This document shows positions 46,119 to 55,323 of a stretch of 62,598 nt of DNA, one piece after another. Positions within the stretch are counted from its first letter, which is position 1. Each line of letters starts with the position of its first letter. Source of the stretch: a virus; IMG/VR virus record IMGVR_UViG_3300025316_000018, positions 1-62,598 of that record. One strand, written 5' to 3'. The position numbers and the translations under genes are program-made. Below the pieces are notes generated by a model. The model made no database searches. It saw only the letters and a program-made list of their open reading frames with translations, and had not been told where the DNA came from.

Positions 46119-47825
46119 TTATCCGTGACATGCGATACATTCTCCTTTACTAACATTCACACCCGATTCTGAACGAATATAGTATAAACCTTTGATATAC
46201 GGGTCCTTGAACGCCATTTTGTGCACTTCGCTAATATATTCTTCGTCTTCGTCCGCCGAGAAGAACAGATTGATCGATTGCCCCTGATCTATATATCTCT
46301 GTCTAGCAGACGCTAATCTAATTATTTGTTTCTGGTCAATTTCAAATGCTGTCTTGAATACCGATTTCTCGTCATCAGTTAGCCATTCAACGTGTTGAAC
46401 CGATCCGTTATGTGATATAATATCTTTCACGGTCTCATCGGAGTATACATCACGATCTTTCATAAGATTTAGCAATGTCGGGTTAACTCTATCCATTTTA
46501 CCTGCGGCAGTATTTTGCACATACGCATTCTTGTAGATTGGCTCAATGCCCTGCGATACGGAGCCACATATCAGTGCCGATGATAGATTTGGTGCTATAG
46601 CGATTCTATGGGTGTTTCTAACCCCATACCCTTTACACCAAAAAGGTTCACCAAATTCAGTAGCCATCCATTGTGATGCTCGTAGAGTCTCATCATGCAG
46701 GTGCTTGAATATTTCTGTATTCTTGTAATATGCATCCATTGATTCAAATGGAATGGAGTGTTCTTGTAGGTAAGTATGGAAACCCAGCATACCCAAACCA
46801 AGTGCTCTACTCTTTTCGGCGAACCTTACTACCTTTTCCATTCCTTGTGTTCGCTTACCTATTTCGATCAGGTCTTGGTTAACACAATCAAGAAACACAG
46901 TTGCATTGAATACTGCATCGGTGTCTTTCCATTCATCGTATAGAGAAGCATTCATAGAAGATAATACACAAGAAAACGAGTGATCTTCGTCTGAAAATAG
47001 CTGAACCTCAGAGCACAAGTTTGAAGCTTTTACCGTTAGATTTTTATCTTTATACATCTTTGGGTTTTGTGAGTTCACTTTATCAATAAATTCAAAATAC
47101 CCCTTTCCTGTGATCATCTTCAATTTTAGTGCTTTTTGGTACCGATCAATAGCATCTTTATCACCAGCATCTAATCTATCAATGAACTTATTAGTCACAA
47201 TCCATCCAATATTAGCATCATCGGGATTCTTTGTGATAAAATTCACTAGTTCAAAGAAGTCGCCATGATCAATTTCAATGTATCCTGCCCATGCACCTCT
47301 GCGTTGAGAACCCTGGCTAATATCTCTTGACATCTGCACAAAGTCCTTAAATACAGGAAGAACACCAGATGCCGAACCTTTTAGTCCTGTAATCTTAGAT
47401 CCTCTTGGCCTAATACCACCAAGATAGCTAGATGTACCAAAACCGTTTTTAGACAGGATAGCATTTTCTTTTTGTGCGTCATAGAACGCATATACAGAAT
47501 CGCCTACATAATTTCCAGAACAACTCACTGGACAACCGACACCGGTGCCCATATTGGACAACACGGGCGTTGATGCTGCTAGATGACCATTCCATAATAG
47601 GTTATAGAACTTTTCTTGCCATTCTGCTGGTGTTGTTGTGTATGATGCTGCATGTTTAGCCACTCGTGTATACACCGATTCTAGGTCGGGATATTTCGTA
47701 GAAAGGTAGTTCTCCTTCAGCATCTGCCACGCAACCGTAGTCACCCAATTGGGCAACCTACCTTGTTCTTGAAGACGTTTTCGTTCTTCACCGAGTTCAT
47801 CGTATATACTTACGTCTTTTACCAT
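46119..47825 (-). CDS. nrdA: Ribonucleotide reductase large subunit
   Basis: 568 residues, class I. The active-site Asn-Cys-Glu is N269-C271-E273 in NLCSEV. The redox Cys pair is near C98/C102 and C286, the radical-transfer tyrosines are Y548-Y549, and the C-terminal shuttle is C563-x-x-C566. It reduces ribonucleotides to deoxyribonucleotides with NrdB. It is about 190 residues shorter than E. coli or T4 NrdA and lacks an N-terminal ATP-cone, so dATP feedback through that site is probably absent. The start overlaps the nrdB stop by 7 nt. Confidence 0.95.
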   Translation of the reverse strand: MVKDVSIYDELGEERKRLQEQGRLPNWVTTVAWQMLKENYLSTKYPDLESVYTRVAKHAASYTTTPAEWQEKFYNLLWNGHLAASTPVLSNMGTGVGCPVSCSGNYVGDSVYAFYDAQKENAILSKNGFGTSSYLGGIRPRGSKITGLKGSASGVLPVFKDFVQMSRDISQGSQRRGAWAGYIEIDHGDFFELVNFITKNPDDANIGWIVTNKFIDRLDAGDKDAIDRYQKALKLKMITGKGYFEFIDKVNSQNPKMYKDKNLTVKASNLCSEVQLFSDEDHSFSCVLSSMNASLYDEWKDTDAVFNATVFLDCVNQDLIEIGKRTQGMEKVVRFAEKSRALGLGMLGFHTYLQEHSIPFESMDAYYKNTEIFKHLHDETLRASQWMATEFGEPFWCKGYGVRNTHRIAIAPNLSSALICGSVSQGIEPIYKNAYVQNTAAGKMDRVNPTLLNLMKDRDVYSDETVKDIISHNGSVQHVEWLTDDEKSVFKTAFEIDQKQIIRLASARQRYIDQGQSINLFFSADEDEEYISEVHKMAFKDPYIKGLYYIRSESGVNVSKGECIACHG

Positions 47826-48811
47826 TTGAATTTAGCCTCTACCCAATTTCTATTATAGTCATTTCCAGTAGAACTGAAAAAATCATGAAGTGTACTACTC
47901 TCTATATCTTTGTAGAACCACTTTGCTATAGGATTATACGTTGGTTTGAATATTCCTGCGAATCCTAGATTTTCTAGACATATATCAAGTCTTGATTCAA
48001 CAAAGTGTTTCAATTGGTTTTCGGTAATACCTTTGATGTGACCCTTTTCGAAGATTTTGTCGATAATGATCGATTCATGTTCTAGGATAACTCTGGCGGT
48101 ATCTTCTAGTTCGTGGACTAACAAGTTACGTTGTGCTGTTGGTAATTGACCATCAGCCTCCGCTTCTTCGAGCAGCGTTCTGAACAACCACGCACCAGCT
48201 TGACTGTGTATAGTTTCTTCGATAGCACTAAAATTGATACCAGCATTAACATTTATGAGTTTATTCTTTCCAGCACTATTAAAGTGTTTCAAGAATGCAA
48301 AACTAGAATAAAGTATAGCACCTTCGATCATCGAGAATATACCGACAGATTTTAGTATATCGTATACAGTATCGCGTTTTTCTGTGCGTTTACCGATCCA
48401 TGCCATGCGATTAGAAAGAACTTCGTCCTCTTTATATGAGTTGTAGAATTCTTCGTTATCAAGACCCAGCACTTCATTGATTTTGTTATAGAATGGTGCA
48501 TGGACACCAATTTCTACGTAAGAGAATGTTGCTGCCATTCGTTGTATGTCTGGTCTAGGGAAAACCACGGACACATAGTTTTGCCAATAATCATTACCTA
48601 CATTCAGTTCGTATAGAGTGAACAGTTTTAGTGTTGAAATAACACCGTGGTATTCTGCTTCTGTGCAATTGGTCTTCAGATCATGAAGATCTTTCTCAAC
48701 TTCAATTTCATCGGGTAGCCAGAAAATTTCAGCTTGCTGTTTAGCAAATTCTATTGCTACCGGATAATCGGTGATGTATTCCGATTTCGGGGTCAAAATC
48801 CTTATTGCCAT
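47819..48811 (-). CDS. nrdB: Ribonucleotide reductase small subunit
   Basis: 330 residues with a di-metal site. The likely ligands are E68, E100, H104 for site 1 and E163, E199, H202 for site 2. Y108 lies four residues after H104, as the radical Tyr122 does after His118 in E. coli. The Glu-His spacing at site 1 is EIGVH, one residue longer than the usual ExxH. The C-terminus EAKFKW is suited to bind NrdA. The subunit supplies the radical for nrdA, encoded directly downstream. Confidence 0.93.
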   Translation of the reverse strand: MAIRILTPKSEYITDYPVAIEFAKQQAEIFWLPDEIEVEKDLHDLKTNCTEAEYHGVISTLKLFTLYELNVGNDYWQNYVSVVFPRPDIQRMAATFSYVEIGVHAPFYNKINEVLGLDNEEFYNSYKEDEVLSNRMAWIGKRTEKRDTVYDILKSVGIFSMIEGAILYSSFAFLKHFNSAGKNKLINVNAGINFSAIEETIHSQAGAWLFRTLLEEAEADGQLPTAQRNLLVHELEDTARVILEHESIIIDKIFEKGHIKGITENQLKHFVESRLDICLENLGFAGIFKPTYNPIAKWFYKDIESSTLHDFFSSTGNDYNRNWVEAKFKW

Positions 48812-48852
48812 ATTATAATCCTATCAGTAAATTCGTGTGGTGTAGTATGTAG

Positions 48853-49227
48853 TTACTTGAAATCTGGGTGATCTACCAGTATTGTTTTGATATCTGGTGT
48901 TGTCCAATCATGAGGTTTTAGTATTTTACCATCTTCACGTCTTAATACGGTGCCATCATCAGAAATTTTCGCCAGATTACTTCTCGCAACTTCGTCCCAG
49001 ATTTGTTGTTGTGGTAATTGCATGGTGTGTTCTAATCCTTCAACAACCCATTTAAGATCAGCACAAGCATCAGCGATTTCAACAATATTTCGTGTAGAAA
49101 CTGCTAATTTCAACTCATCATACTCTTCGGCAATAAGTTTCATATACAAATCTGCTTGATCACCATAACCAACTTCAGTCTGACCACACGCTCTCATAAA
49201 TTTTAAAACATCATTTCTACTAAACAT
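48853..49227 (-). CDS. MazG-like nucleotide pyrophosphohydrolase
   Basis: 124 residues, all-alpha NTP-PPase type: LIAEEYDELKLAV carries the first acidic pair and EIADACADLKWVVEGL the second. Such enzymes hydrolyse nucleoside triphosphates to monophosphates, for example dUTP, aberrant dNTPs or (p)ppGpp. Here it lies between primase and nrdB, which fits nucleotide-pool control. It could also be a HisE-like relative. Confidence 0.8.
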   Translation of the reverse strand: MFSRNDVLKFMRACGQTEVGYGDQADLYMKLIAEEYDELKLAVSTRNIVEIADACADLKWVVEGLEHTMQLPQQQIWDEVARSNLAKISDDGTVLRREDGKILKPHDWTTPDIKTILVDHPDFK

Positions 49228-49242
49228 TCACTTCTCCAATTA

Positions 49243-50247
49243 TTAAATTTCTATCTTCTTCCAGTTAATCCAAGCCATTTTAGCACGAAGATTAACAAAT
49301 GTATTCTTTTCTATTATATCTTGAATATCTTCTGCATCAAATCCTGCTAGGATCATATCGTTGATATCCTTTTCTTCTATCATTTCTGGCCAGATACATA
49401 TAGCAAAATGGTTATCTATGGCACTTTCCATCAATTTCAATATTTCTTTGTTTCTTGGTTCGTTATCGAATACCAACACCACCTGAGTTTTGTCGTACAG
49501 CTCGGCAGCAAATTGTAAGTTAGAACTCGATATAGCGATACAGTTCTTCAGGAACAGAGAATCAATAGGACCTTCCACTACCAGTATAGGATCTTCTTCA
49601 TTGATTCTATTAAGACCAAATACCTTTGGTGAGTTTTCATCTATCTTTATTGTTATATATCGTAGCTTAGAATCGTTTAGTGTTCTTCCTTGAAACCCTA
49701 TTAGATTATCATCTGCATCATAGAACGGTATTACTAGCCTGGTATCATTCTCACCTAACTTCTTTTCGATACCCATATCAACATTAACAAATTTGTTGAA
49801 GTCTTCGCAATAGTATAGCTCAGACCATTCAGCTTCGGGGATCTTCCGCTTTATCACATATGCCTTAGCAAAGTGGTCGTCTGGTAATCTGTGTATCTTG
49901 GGTAGAGGTATTGCCTTTTTAACTTTGTGCTGAACAACCTTGATTGGTTTCACTGGTACATTATATGCGCCCTTGTCTTTGTATCTTTCTAGTGAATACT
50001 CTTTCAATAACGATGGGTCTACTTGTTTCAGCAGGTTATAGAAGTTTGTACTAATACCGCAGTTATGGCACATATAGAAATAGTCATTATCTTTCTTGTA
50101 CACGAATCCACGTGCCTTGGTTTTGTCTCTTGCAGAGTCTCCACACATAGGGCACCTGAATTGGTACAGATCGTCTTTCTTTTTGGTGAATCTAGATAGT
50201 TTTGCTGAAATTCGAAGAAGGAATGTTCTATCGATGTAAATGCTCAT
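49243..50247 (-). CDS. 61: DNA primase (gp61 type)
   Basis: 334 residues. The N-terminal zinc ribbon has C32-C35 (CPMCGDS) and C60-C63 (CHNCG). The TOPRIM core has ILVVEGPIDSLFL and VVLVFDNE. The length fits T4 gp61 (342). It makes RNA primers for lagging-strand synthesis with the gp41 helicase encoded at 59.7 kb. GGAC-type spacing before the ATG is unremarkable. Confidence 0.93.
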   Translation of the reverse strand: MSIYIDRTFLLRISAKLSRFTKKKDDLYQFRCPMCGDSARDKTKARGFVYKKDNDYFYMCHNCGISTNFYNLLKQVDPSLLKEYSLERYKDKGAYNVPVKPIKVVQHKVKKAIPLPKIHRLPDDHFAKAYVIKRKIPEAEWSELYYCEDFNKFVNVDMGIEKKLGENDTRLVIPFYDADDNLIGFQGRTLNDSKLRYITIKIDENSPKVFGLNRINEEDPILVVEGPIDSLFLKNCIAISSSNLQFAAELYDKTQVVLVFDNEPRNKEILKLMESAIDNHFAICIWPEMIEEKDINDMILAGFDAEDIQDIIEKNTFVNLRAKMAWINWKKIEI

Positions 50248-50306
50248 AATCAGTTGTCCTTGAGTTGTATATTTCCATTATACCCATGCAACGTAGTTAT
50301 GTCAAG

Positions 50307-50708
50307 TTATTTAAATATACCCAAATGGTTTAGTAAGAACACGAACCCTGCCGCACCACCAATTAACAACCATCGCCAGTTTTCTAATGCTGACAATCTA
50401 TCAGAAATAGCTCTGCTCTGTGTTGATGATATATCTGCATGTTCCTTGATCTTTTCTTCTATTCGAGTCTCCATGTCTTCTATCTTGGCGACTATTTCTC
50501 GTGTATTATCTGCCATTTTACTATATAGGTCCCTTACATCAGTTAATGTCTCTTTATTACCATCTTCGAGATGATTTATTCTTGAATCATGTACTGCTAA
50601 TAATCTAGTTACTTCTGATGATGCTTTTGCTATTTCTGCAACAGTGTTATCTATTTTGTATACTACTGTACGTAATACCGCAACTTCAACGTTAATGTCA
50701 CTTTGCAT
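50307..50708 (-). CDS. Coiled-coil protein with C-terminal membrane helix
   Basis: 133 residues: a long helical region with heptad-like spacing (about 1-108) and a tail anchor WRWLLIGGAAGFVFLLNHLG. The plan is like XhlA-type lysis accessory proteins, and it follows the spanin genes with an 11-nt overlap, so a lysis role is plausible but unproved. Confidence 0.7.
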   Translation of the reverse strand: MQSDINVEVAVLRTVVYKIDNTVAEIAKASSEVTRLLAVHDSRINHLEDGNKETLTDVRDLYSKMADNTREIVAKIEDMETRIEEKIKEHADISSTQSRAISDRLSALENWRWLLIGGAAGFVFLLNHLGIFK

Positions 50709-51288
50709 TGTCTAGCTCCTTCTGTTGCCTAACCCAATCTTGCAGGGCCTTTAGTTGTTCAACTACTTCGTAATATGTGCCGTAGTTTCTGCTGACGTTT
50801 TCGGCAACACCAGAGAGTTTAATGTCGGTGGGGGTGTCATTAGCAATTCCGGTGGATTCGGGAACTTCATTTTTTGCGGCAGAGTTGAGCAGCTCGACAA
50901 AACCGTTATTGATAACACACTTAGCATCAGAAGCTTTATTGATGTATTCAGGTACTTTCTTAATAATAACATTAGTTTTTCCTTTGACTATTTGAACTCT
51001 ATCAACATATTTAGTAACCACTTGTGTAGTTATTTCAGCGGCGGCAAGTTCTTGCTTTGCTATTTCTGATTGCATCTGAAGTACTTTTATTTGCCATGCT
51101 GCTTCGTTGGTAATAGCACCGACCATAAACACACCAAATGTGAATAGTGCAACAGATAGATATTTTAATGCTAATCTATATGTTATCGGTATTAGTATAC
51201 CGAACGCGAATGCTATGAATAGACCAACCATACCGAGTAAGGTTATGACATAAAATATCCATTGTGGCAGAAATTCTAAAATAAACAT
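50698..51288 (-). CDS. Rz-like inner-membrane spanin
   Basis: 196 residues. Two hydrophobic segments near the N-terminus (about 8-33 and 40-58) precede a long periplasmic helical region and an LKALQDWVRQQKEL end. The complete Rz1-like lipoprotein gene lies inside it in another frame, which is the classical Rz/Rz1 arrangement. Spanins fuse inner and outer membranes in the last step of lysis. Two N-terminal helices instead of one is unusual for Rz. Confidence 0.78.
   Translation of the reverse strand: MFILEFLPQWIFYVITLLGMVGLFIAFAFGILIPITYRLALKYLSVALFTFGVFMVGAITNEAAWQIKVLQMQSEIAKQELAAAEITTQVVTKYVDRVQIVKGKTNVIIKKVPEYINKASDAKCVINNGFVELLNSAAKNEVPESTGIANDTPTDIKLSGVAENVSRNYGTYYEVVEQLKALQDWVRQQKELDNAK
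50763..50972 (-). CDS. Rz1-like outer-membrane spanin lipoprotein (embedded)
   Basis: 69 residues in an alternative frame wholly within the Rz-like gene: MLLLRKYLNTSIKLLMLSVL, lipobox VLSSC, then a Pro-rich mature part (PNPPELLMTPPPTL). AAGGA lies 10-11 nt before the ATG at 50972. Signal, lipobox, Pro-richness and nesting together make the call strong. Confidence 0.82.
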   Translation of the reverse strand: MLLLRKYLNTSIKLLMLSVLSITVLSSCSTLPQKMKFPNPPELLMTPPPTLNSLVLPKTSAETTAHITK

Positions 51289-51497
51289 ATTGTTACCCAG
51301 CCCTCATCGGAAAATTTATAGCATTTGTGTTCTTTAACAATTACGTGGACTTTATCGAATTCGGATAATATCCAGTTAGATAGACTGCAATTGTCTATCC
51401 CAACTATCCTAATACGTATTAATCCATCTTCTGACATAGTTTTACACTTTAATTGAAATTTTGTTTCAATGCGTTCAACTACATCGGATAGAATCAT
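51276..51497 (-). CDS. Small hypothetical protein
   Basis: 73 residues (MILSDVVERIETKFQLKCKT), alpha/beta, three Cys. Overlaps the Rz-like start by 13 nt and the upstream gene by ATGA. No family recognised. Confidence 0.65.
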   Translation of the reverse strand: MILSDVVERIETKFQLKCKTMSEDGLIRIRIVGIDNCSLSNWILSEFDKVHVIVKEHKCYKFSDEGWVTICLF

Positions 51498-51664
51498 TTT
51501 CTGGAGGTCATCCCAATCACAACAGGATTGCGTTTTTTCTTTCTATCGACACCTGGTTCACCTTGTGCACCAACACCGATTCCGGCAACTTGACCACCAC
51601 CAGCAGTATTACCACCACCAGCAGCAGCACCCATTTCTAGAATGAAATCTTTAAACTTTTTCAT
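51494..51664 (-). CDS. Short Gly-rich virion-type protein
   Basis: 56 residues: MKKFKDFILEM, a Gly/Ala-rich stretch, GIGVGAQGEPGV and a basic KKKRNPV segment. The FKDFILE start resembles cleavable start peptides of T4-like prohead proteins, and AG.GVG.QGEPGV..KK sequences recur in T4-like phages. AAGGA precedes the ATG. Confidence 0.65.
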   Translation of the reverse strand: MKKFKDFILEMGAAAGGGNTAGGGQVAGIGVGAQGEPGVDRKKKRNPVVIGMTSRK

Positions 51665-52047
51665 AGCTTCCTTAACCTATCAGCTACACCCATATCCATT
51701 AGGATGTCGGATGAATGTATGTCTATACCATTGATACCAATTATTCTATCGGGCATCATGTTCAAATATATTAAAAACGTTTTGAGTAACCCATAATCTT
51801 CTTCATCGACTTTAAAGAACAATATTCTTGTTGTCGGCTCAGGTCCAAATACATTACTCAATAAAATTATATGGTTCAGTATAAGTCTTTCTTTCAAATC
51901 ACTTATTGTATTGTATCTTCTGAATAATCTCTTGATATATTTGGTACGTCTGATATCAGATTCGAATTCGGACATTATGCATCTAGGTGCCGAATAGCAC
52001 TTCAATGCATATATCTGAAAGTTGTCGTCACATAATATAGAAAACAT
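51661..52047 (-). CDS. Conserved T4-like phage protein
   Basis: 128 residues: DIRRTKYIKRLFRRY, LKERLILNHIILLSNVFG and TRILFFKVDEEDYGLLKTFL, a highly conserved-looking helical protein that I recall from many T4-like phages in the structural region. No enzymatic motif. Function unknown. Confidence 0.75.
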   Translation of the reverse strand: MFSILCDDNFQIYALKCYSAPRCIMSEFESDIRRTKYIKRLFRRYNTISDLKERLILNHIILLSNVFGPEPTTRILFFKVDEEDYGLLKTFLIYLNMMPDRIIGINGIDIHSSDILMDMGVADRLRKL

Positions 52048-52055
52048 CAGACTAA

Positions 52056-52658
52056 TTATAGACCAGTATAGATCTGACCAGTGCTAGTATTACCAGAGTT
52101 CACATTAGCAGCAGATGCGTTTGTTAATGCAACTAAGGTTTCTTTCAAATACCGAACAGTACCATCGTTGTTGGTCTTCTTCTGAATATGAACCCATCCT
52201 GCACTAGTATCACCAATACTAGCAGTTAATGATGTATTAGCATTAGATGTTCGTGTAGTGGTAACAAGAATAGTGTCTTGGTTATATGTAGATTGTGCAC
52301 TAGATGATTGTACAATAGGTTTGTCAAATTCAATACTTGCGCTGATGGCAACATTTGAAGCGACATTTTGACTTAGTGTTACTGTAGTACCAGTCACGCT
52401 TAGTACAGTTGTATTAGCGGTGAACATTCCTGGAGTACCTGTTCCATTTACGATGTTTGCACCGAAAACCGACCAACCAGCTAGGATTCCTACATTAGCA
52501 ACATCAGAAGATCCTGACGCGAAAGTTAATACATTTGAGATTGCATCAGTAGTATTTGCCGCTGATGTTACTGATAAACTAACTGATTCCCTAATTTGTC
52601 TTTCTAAAGGAAATTTTGGTTTATTGATTGCTGTGTCTGTGTTACCCCAAGCTGGCAT
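52056..52658 (-). CDS. Virion structural protein candidate
   Basis: 200 residues from MPAWGNTDTAINKPKFPLER, then Ser/Thr/Asn/Val-rich beta sequence. The MPAWGN.D...KPKFP start is one I recall from structural proteins of T4-like marine phages. AGGAG lies 8 nt before the ATG at 52658. It belongs to the run behind the late promoter at 55.3 kb. Confidence 0.75.
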   Translation of the reverse strand: MPAWGNTDTAINKPKFPLERQIRESVSLSVTSAANTTDAISNVLTFASGSSDVANVGILAGWSVFGANIVNGTGTPGMFTANTTVLSVTGTTVTLSQNVASNVAISASIEFDKPIVQSSSAQSTYNQDTILVTTTRTSNANTSLTASIGDTSAGWVHIQKKTNNDGTVRYLKETLVALTNASAANVNSGNTSTGQIYTGL

Positions 52659-52688
52659 CTTATTACTCCTAATTTTTAAATTATACAA

Positions 52689-53285
52689 CTATTTAGTTGA
52701 TTTCTTATCTTCAGTTTTCTTTTCTTTGTCTTCGCCCTTCTTTTCACTACGACCTCTGGGTGAAGGATCGATCTCTACTATACCCTTGTCCTTGGTGGTG
52801 CCGTCAGGATTTTTGGGTCCTGTCATTGGGGTGCCCAAAGTGAGTACTGCTAATGCATCGGGTTTATTATCGCCTGTTGAATCTTTAGGGTCAGTTTTCT
52901 CGAATTTTGGTTTGTTACTAGATTTTGGTTTTTCTTCAGAATCTTCTAGTCTAAGTTGTTTATATATCTCTTTAATTATGCTTGATGCTCTACCAGGTGA
53001 ATACTGTTCTAGTCCATGTGTAAGTCTAGCTTTATCATAATGATCTTGTTTCCATTTCTCGAAGTCACCAGTTTTAGCATGACTAATCATTTTTGCTCTA
53101 GTAACATATCTTGGATCTAATCCTTTAGATTTTAGGAACTTTCCTAGTGCTGGATCTTTTTGCCATGTTTCGTCTAGTGGATAAAATTCTTCGTACTTTT
53201 GTCCAGAAGAATCATAAGGATCATTTCTAGCTGGTCCTGTAGCTGAGGATTTAATATCTTTTAGGAACGTTTTAATTTTCTTCAT
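52689..53285 (-). CDS. Basic/acidic, Lys-rich late protein
   Basis: 198 residues: basic start (MKKIKTFLKDIKSS), a central helical part, then a low-complexity Lys/Glu/Pro/Asp tail. Its composition suits a scaffold or prohead-core protein. GTG at 53288 is an alternative start. No family recognised. Confidence 0.65.
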   Translation of the reverse strand: MKKIKTFLKDIKSSATGPARNDPYDSSGQKYEEFYPLDETWQKDPALGKFLKSKGLDPRYVTRAKMISHAKTGDFEKWKQDHYDKARLTHGLEQYSPGRASSIIKEIYKQLRLEDSEEKPKSSNKPKFEKTDPKDSTGDNKPDALAVLTLGTPMTGPKNPDGTTKDKGIVEIDPSPRGRSEKKGEDKEKKTEDKKSTK

Positions 53286-53287
53286 CA

Positions 53288-54208
53288 CTATTGTTTGTCC
53301 TTTAGATTTCTAATGTGCTTGGCTGCTATCTTTTTGATGTTTCTAATTGATTTCGATGCTTCGTTAGTGACGAAAGGTACGTTGTCATCGACAGGAGTTC
53401 TTGCTTCGTCTAATTCACCTTTCATTTCTGCATTTTTAAAAGCGCGTTTATTATGCACATCCATGTCGTCAGCTGATTCAGTCATTGCCATTTTAGTGGC
53501 AGTAGCATACATAACATTTTGCCAGTTCTTGCCATACTTCTTCTTGAAATCCTTTTCCTTAGACTTCATTGATAATACGATTTCTTCTTTCTTCTTTGTT
53601 TGTGCTGGTGTCATAGTTTCTTCATCGACATCAGAGAAGTCTGGTGTTGATATTGGTTTCATTGCTTCTAGTATTTTGCTAGAGAATGAAGTTTCTTCAC
53701 GACTCAACACTTTATGTGTACCGGCAAAACTTTTGCTGATCTTTCTGTGGCTATCATCACCTAACTTACCAGTGGCTGCTAATGATTTTCTCTTTTCTGC
53801 GCTTTTATCTAGATATGATTTAACTGCTGATGGTTTGTCTAGTACTTCAGATATAGCGGTATTCTCTGGAGTATACTGTACTTTTGCGCTGAAGTGTTCA
53901 TTATCACCGATACCTGGTGGTAATTCTCTACGAACACCATCTAGTCCATCCATGTATTTCTTATCAGCCTTTGGTCTTATTACTTTAGTCGTTTTGTGTA
54001 GTTTAATGATGTGTTGCTGGGTATTAACTTCGGCATTTTTCATCATTCTATCTAGACTAGAAACAACATCCTTTAATTTCTGGCCACGCTCACTCTCGTT
54101 TAATTCTTCGGACAGCATTGCAACTTCGTGCTTTTCAGTGTCAACCTTTTCTAATACACTATTTACTGCGTCTATCATTGATTGTGAGATTTTGTCTTTT
54201 GTGAACAT
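53288..54208 (-). CDS. Hypothetical late protein, possibly prohead/assembly
   Basis: 306 residues, charged and helical. Segments KKKYGKNWQNVMYATATKMA and LDEART resemble parts of T4-like marine-phage structural proteins. It is in the late run between the P-loop protein and the Lys-rich protein. Role inferred from position. Confidence 0.65.
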   Translation of the reverse strand: MFTKDKISQSMIDAVNSVLEKVDTEKHEVAMLSEELNESERGQKLKDVVSSLDRMMKNAEVNTQQHIIKLHKTTKVIRPKADKKYMDGLDGVRRELPPGIGDNEHFSAKVQYTPENTAISEVLDKPSAVKSYLDKSAEKRKSLAATGKLGDDSHRKISKSFAGTHKVLSREETSFSSKILEAMKPISTPDFSDVDEETMTPAQTKKKEEIVLSMKSKEKDFKKKYGKNWQNVMYATATKMAMTESADDMDVHNKRAFKNAEMKGELDEARTPVDDNVPFVTNEASKSIRNIKKIAAKHIRNLKDKQ

Positions 54209-54209
54209 T

Positions 54210-55292
54210 CTATCCTACCTTCTTCTTTTTGATTCTTGGGGGTGATTTGCTTAATTCATTTTCTAATGGGGTTCGCATTTTCTCTTGGTCTGTACTGTTA
54301 ACAGTACCTAATTCATAACCAGTATCACCAGAAGCTAATCCTTCTAGTATTTCTTTGCGAAATTTCATGAATTGTTTCTGTTCTACTTGAGCGTTTCCAA
54401 ATGCACCAGAACCTTGATTTGGTCGGTCGCTCCATGTGTCACCGATACCATCGACAGGCCTGAATTTACCACCTTGTGTATTATATTTAGGTTTTACTTT
54501 AGAGTCTTTATCTTTTTGAAAATTCGGAATTTTCTTTTCTGGACTAATCTTAAGCGAGGGCTGCGCTTGCTCGTGGTAGGCTCTATTAGAATATCCGGTA
54601 TTTTGGGCAACATCACCATATTTAACATTATCGGGTTTACCTGATATGCGTACCAACTGGCATGTTGGACAATTATTATCAGACAATAGATTGCTATGTT
54701 TCTTATCTCGCCCCGCCGCTCCATTAGTAAATTTTGATATGTCCTGTTTAGTATTAGTTGGTTTACATGTGCACTCTAGAAATATTTTCGTTTTAGTACA
54801 CACACGATCAATTGACTCGTTGAATTTTGTTAATGTGTCTATGTTGTCTACTACAATGATATCCTCAAACATGTCGGTATACACGCCAAGGTTTTCTTGT
54901 GCGCTACACCATCTGCTATACCTAATCTCTTCAGATAGGGTTTTGTTCAACTTAGAGTTCCTATCAATACTTATAGTATTTGTAGTATTAACAAACACCA
55001 TATTTGTAGCATATCCAATCTTAGTAAGGTCTTCGTTTATCTGTGAAATTGTATCTATATCTGTGGCTGGTGCAGTTATCAGTAGTGGTGATTTATCTGT
55101 TAATGTGCCTTGGCAAATCACAGAGTATGCCTGGTGGTGGTTCATTTCTAAAATAGAAATGTCTTTCATGATACCGCGTATCACCACGTCTTTACCAGAG
55201 CCAGGTACACCAACAACAAATATAGCTTTAGATTTGCCTATATCGCCGAAGTCTTCTGAGATAGTGTTTAATAATTCTTTGAAATTTTTCAT
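54210..55292 (-). CDS. P-loop kinase/ATPase-like protein
   Basis: 360 residues. FVVGVPGSGKDVVIRGIM (about 25-42) is a Walker A loop. An EDIIVVDNIDTL segment may be Walker B. A CxC ... CPTC group near 175-210 could bind zinc. The C-terminal 150 residues are low-complexity and basic. First gene behind a late promoter. An assembly-linked NTPase or a polynucleotide-kinase-like function are both possible. Confidence 0.75.
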   Translation of the reverse strand: MKNFKELLNTISEDFGDIGKSKAIFVVGVPGSGKDVVIRGIMKDISILEMNHHQAYSVICQGTLTDKSPLLITAPATDIDTISQINEDLTKIGYATNMVFVNTTNTISIDRNSKLNKTLSEEIRYSRWCSAQENLGVYTDMFEDIIVVDNIDTLTKFNESIDRVCTKTKIFLECTCKPTNTKQDISKFTNGAAGRDKKHSNLLSDNNCPTCQLVRISGKPDNVKYGDVAQNTGYSNRAYHEQAQPSLKISPEKKIPNFQKDKDSKVKPKYNTQGGKFRPVDGIGDTWSDRPNQGSGAFGNAQVEQKQFMKFRKEILEGLASGDTGYELGTVNSTDQEKMRTPLENELSKSPPRIKKKKVG

Positions 55293-55323
55293 TATTTTTA
55301 TGATTATCTATTCAACATAGTAG

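Noticed and set aside
53295-54245. 316-codon plus-strand ORF
   Set aside because: It is antisense to the well-formed late gene at 53288-54208, is hydrophobic and Ser-rich as expected for a shadow frame, and lacks a ribosome site.
54646-55320. 224-codon plus-strand ORF
   Set aside because: It is the shadow of the P-loop protein gene on the other strand, which has a Walker A motif and a late promoter.
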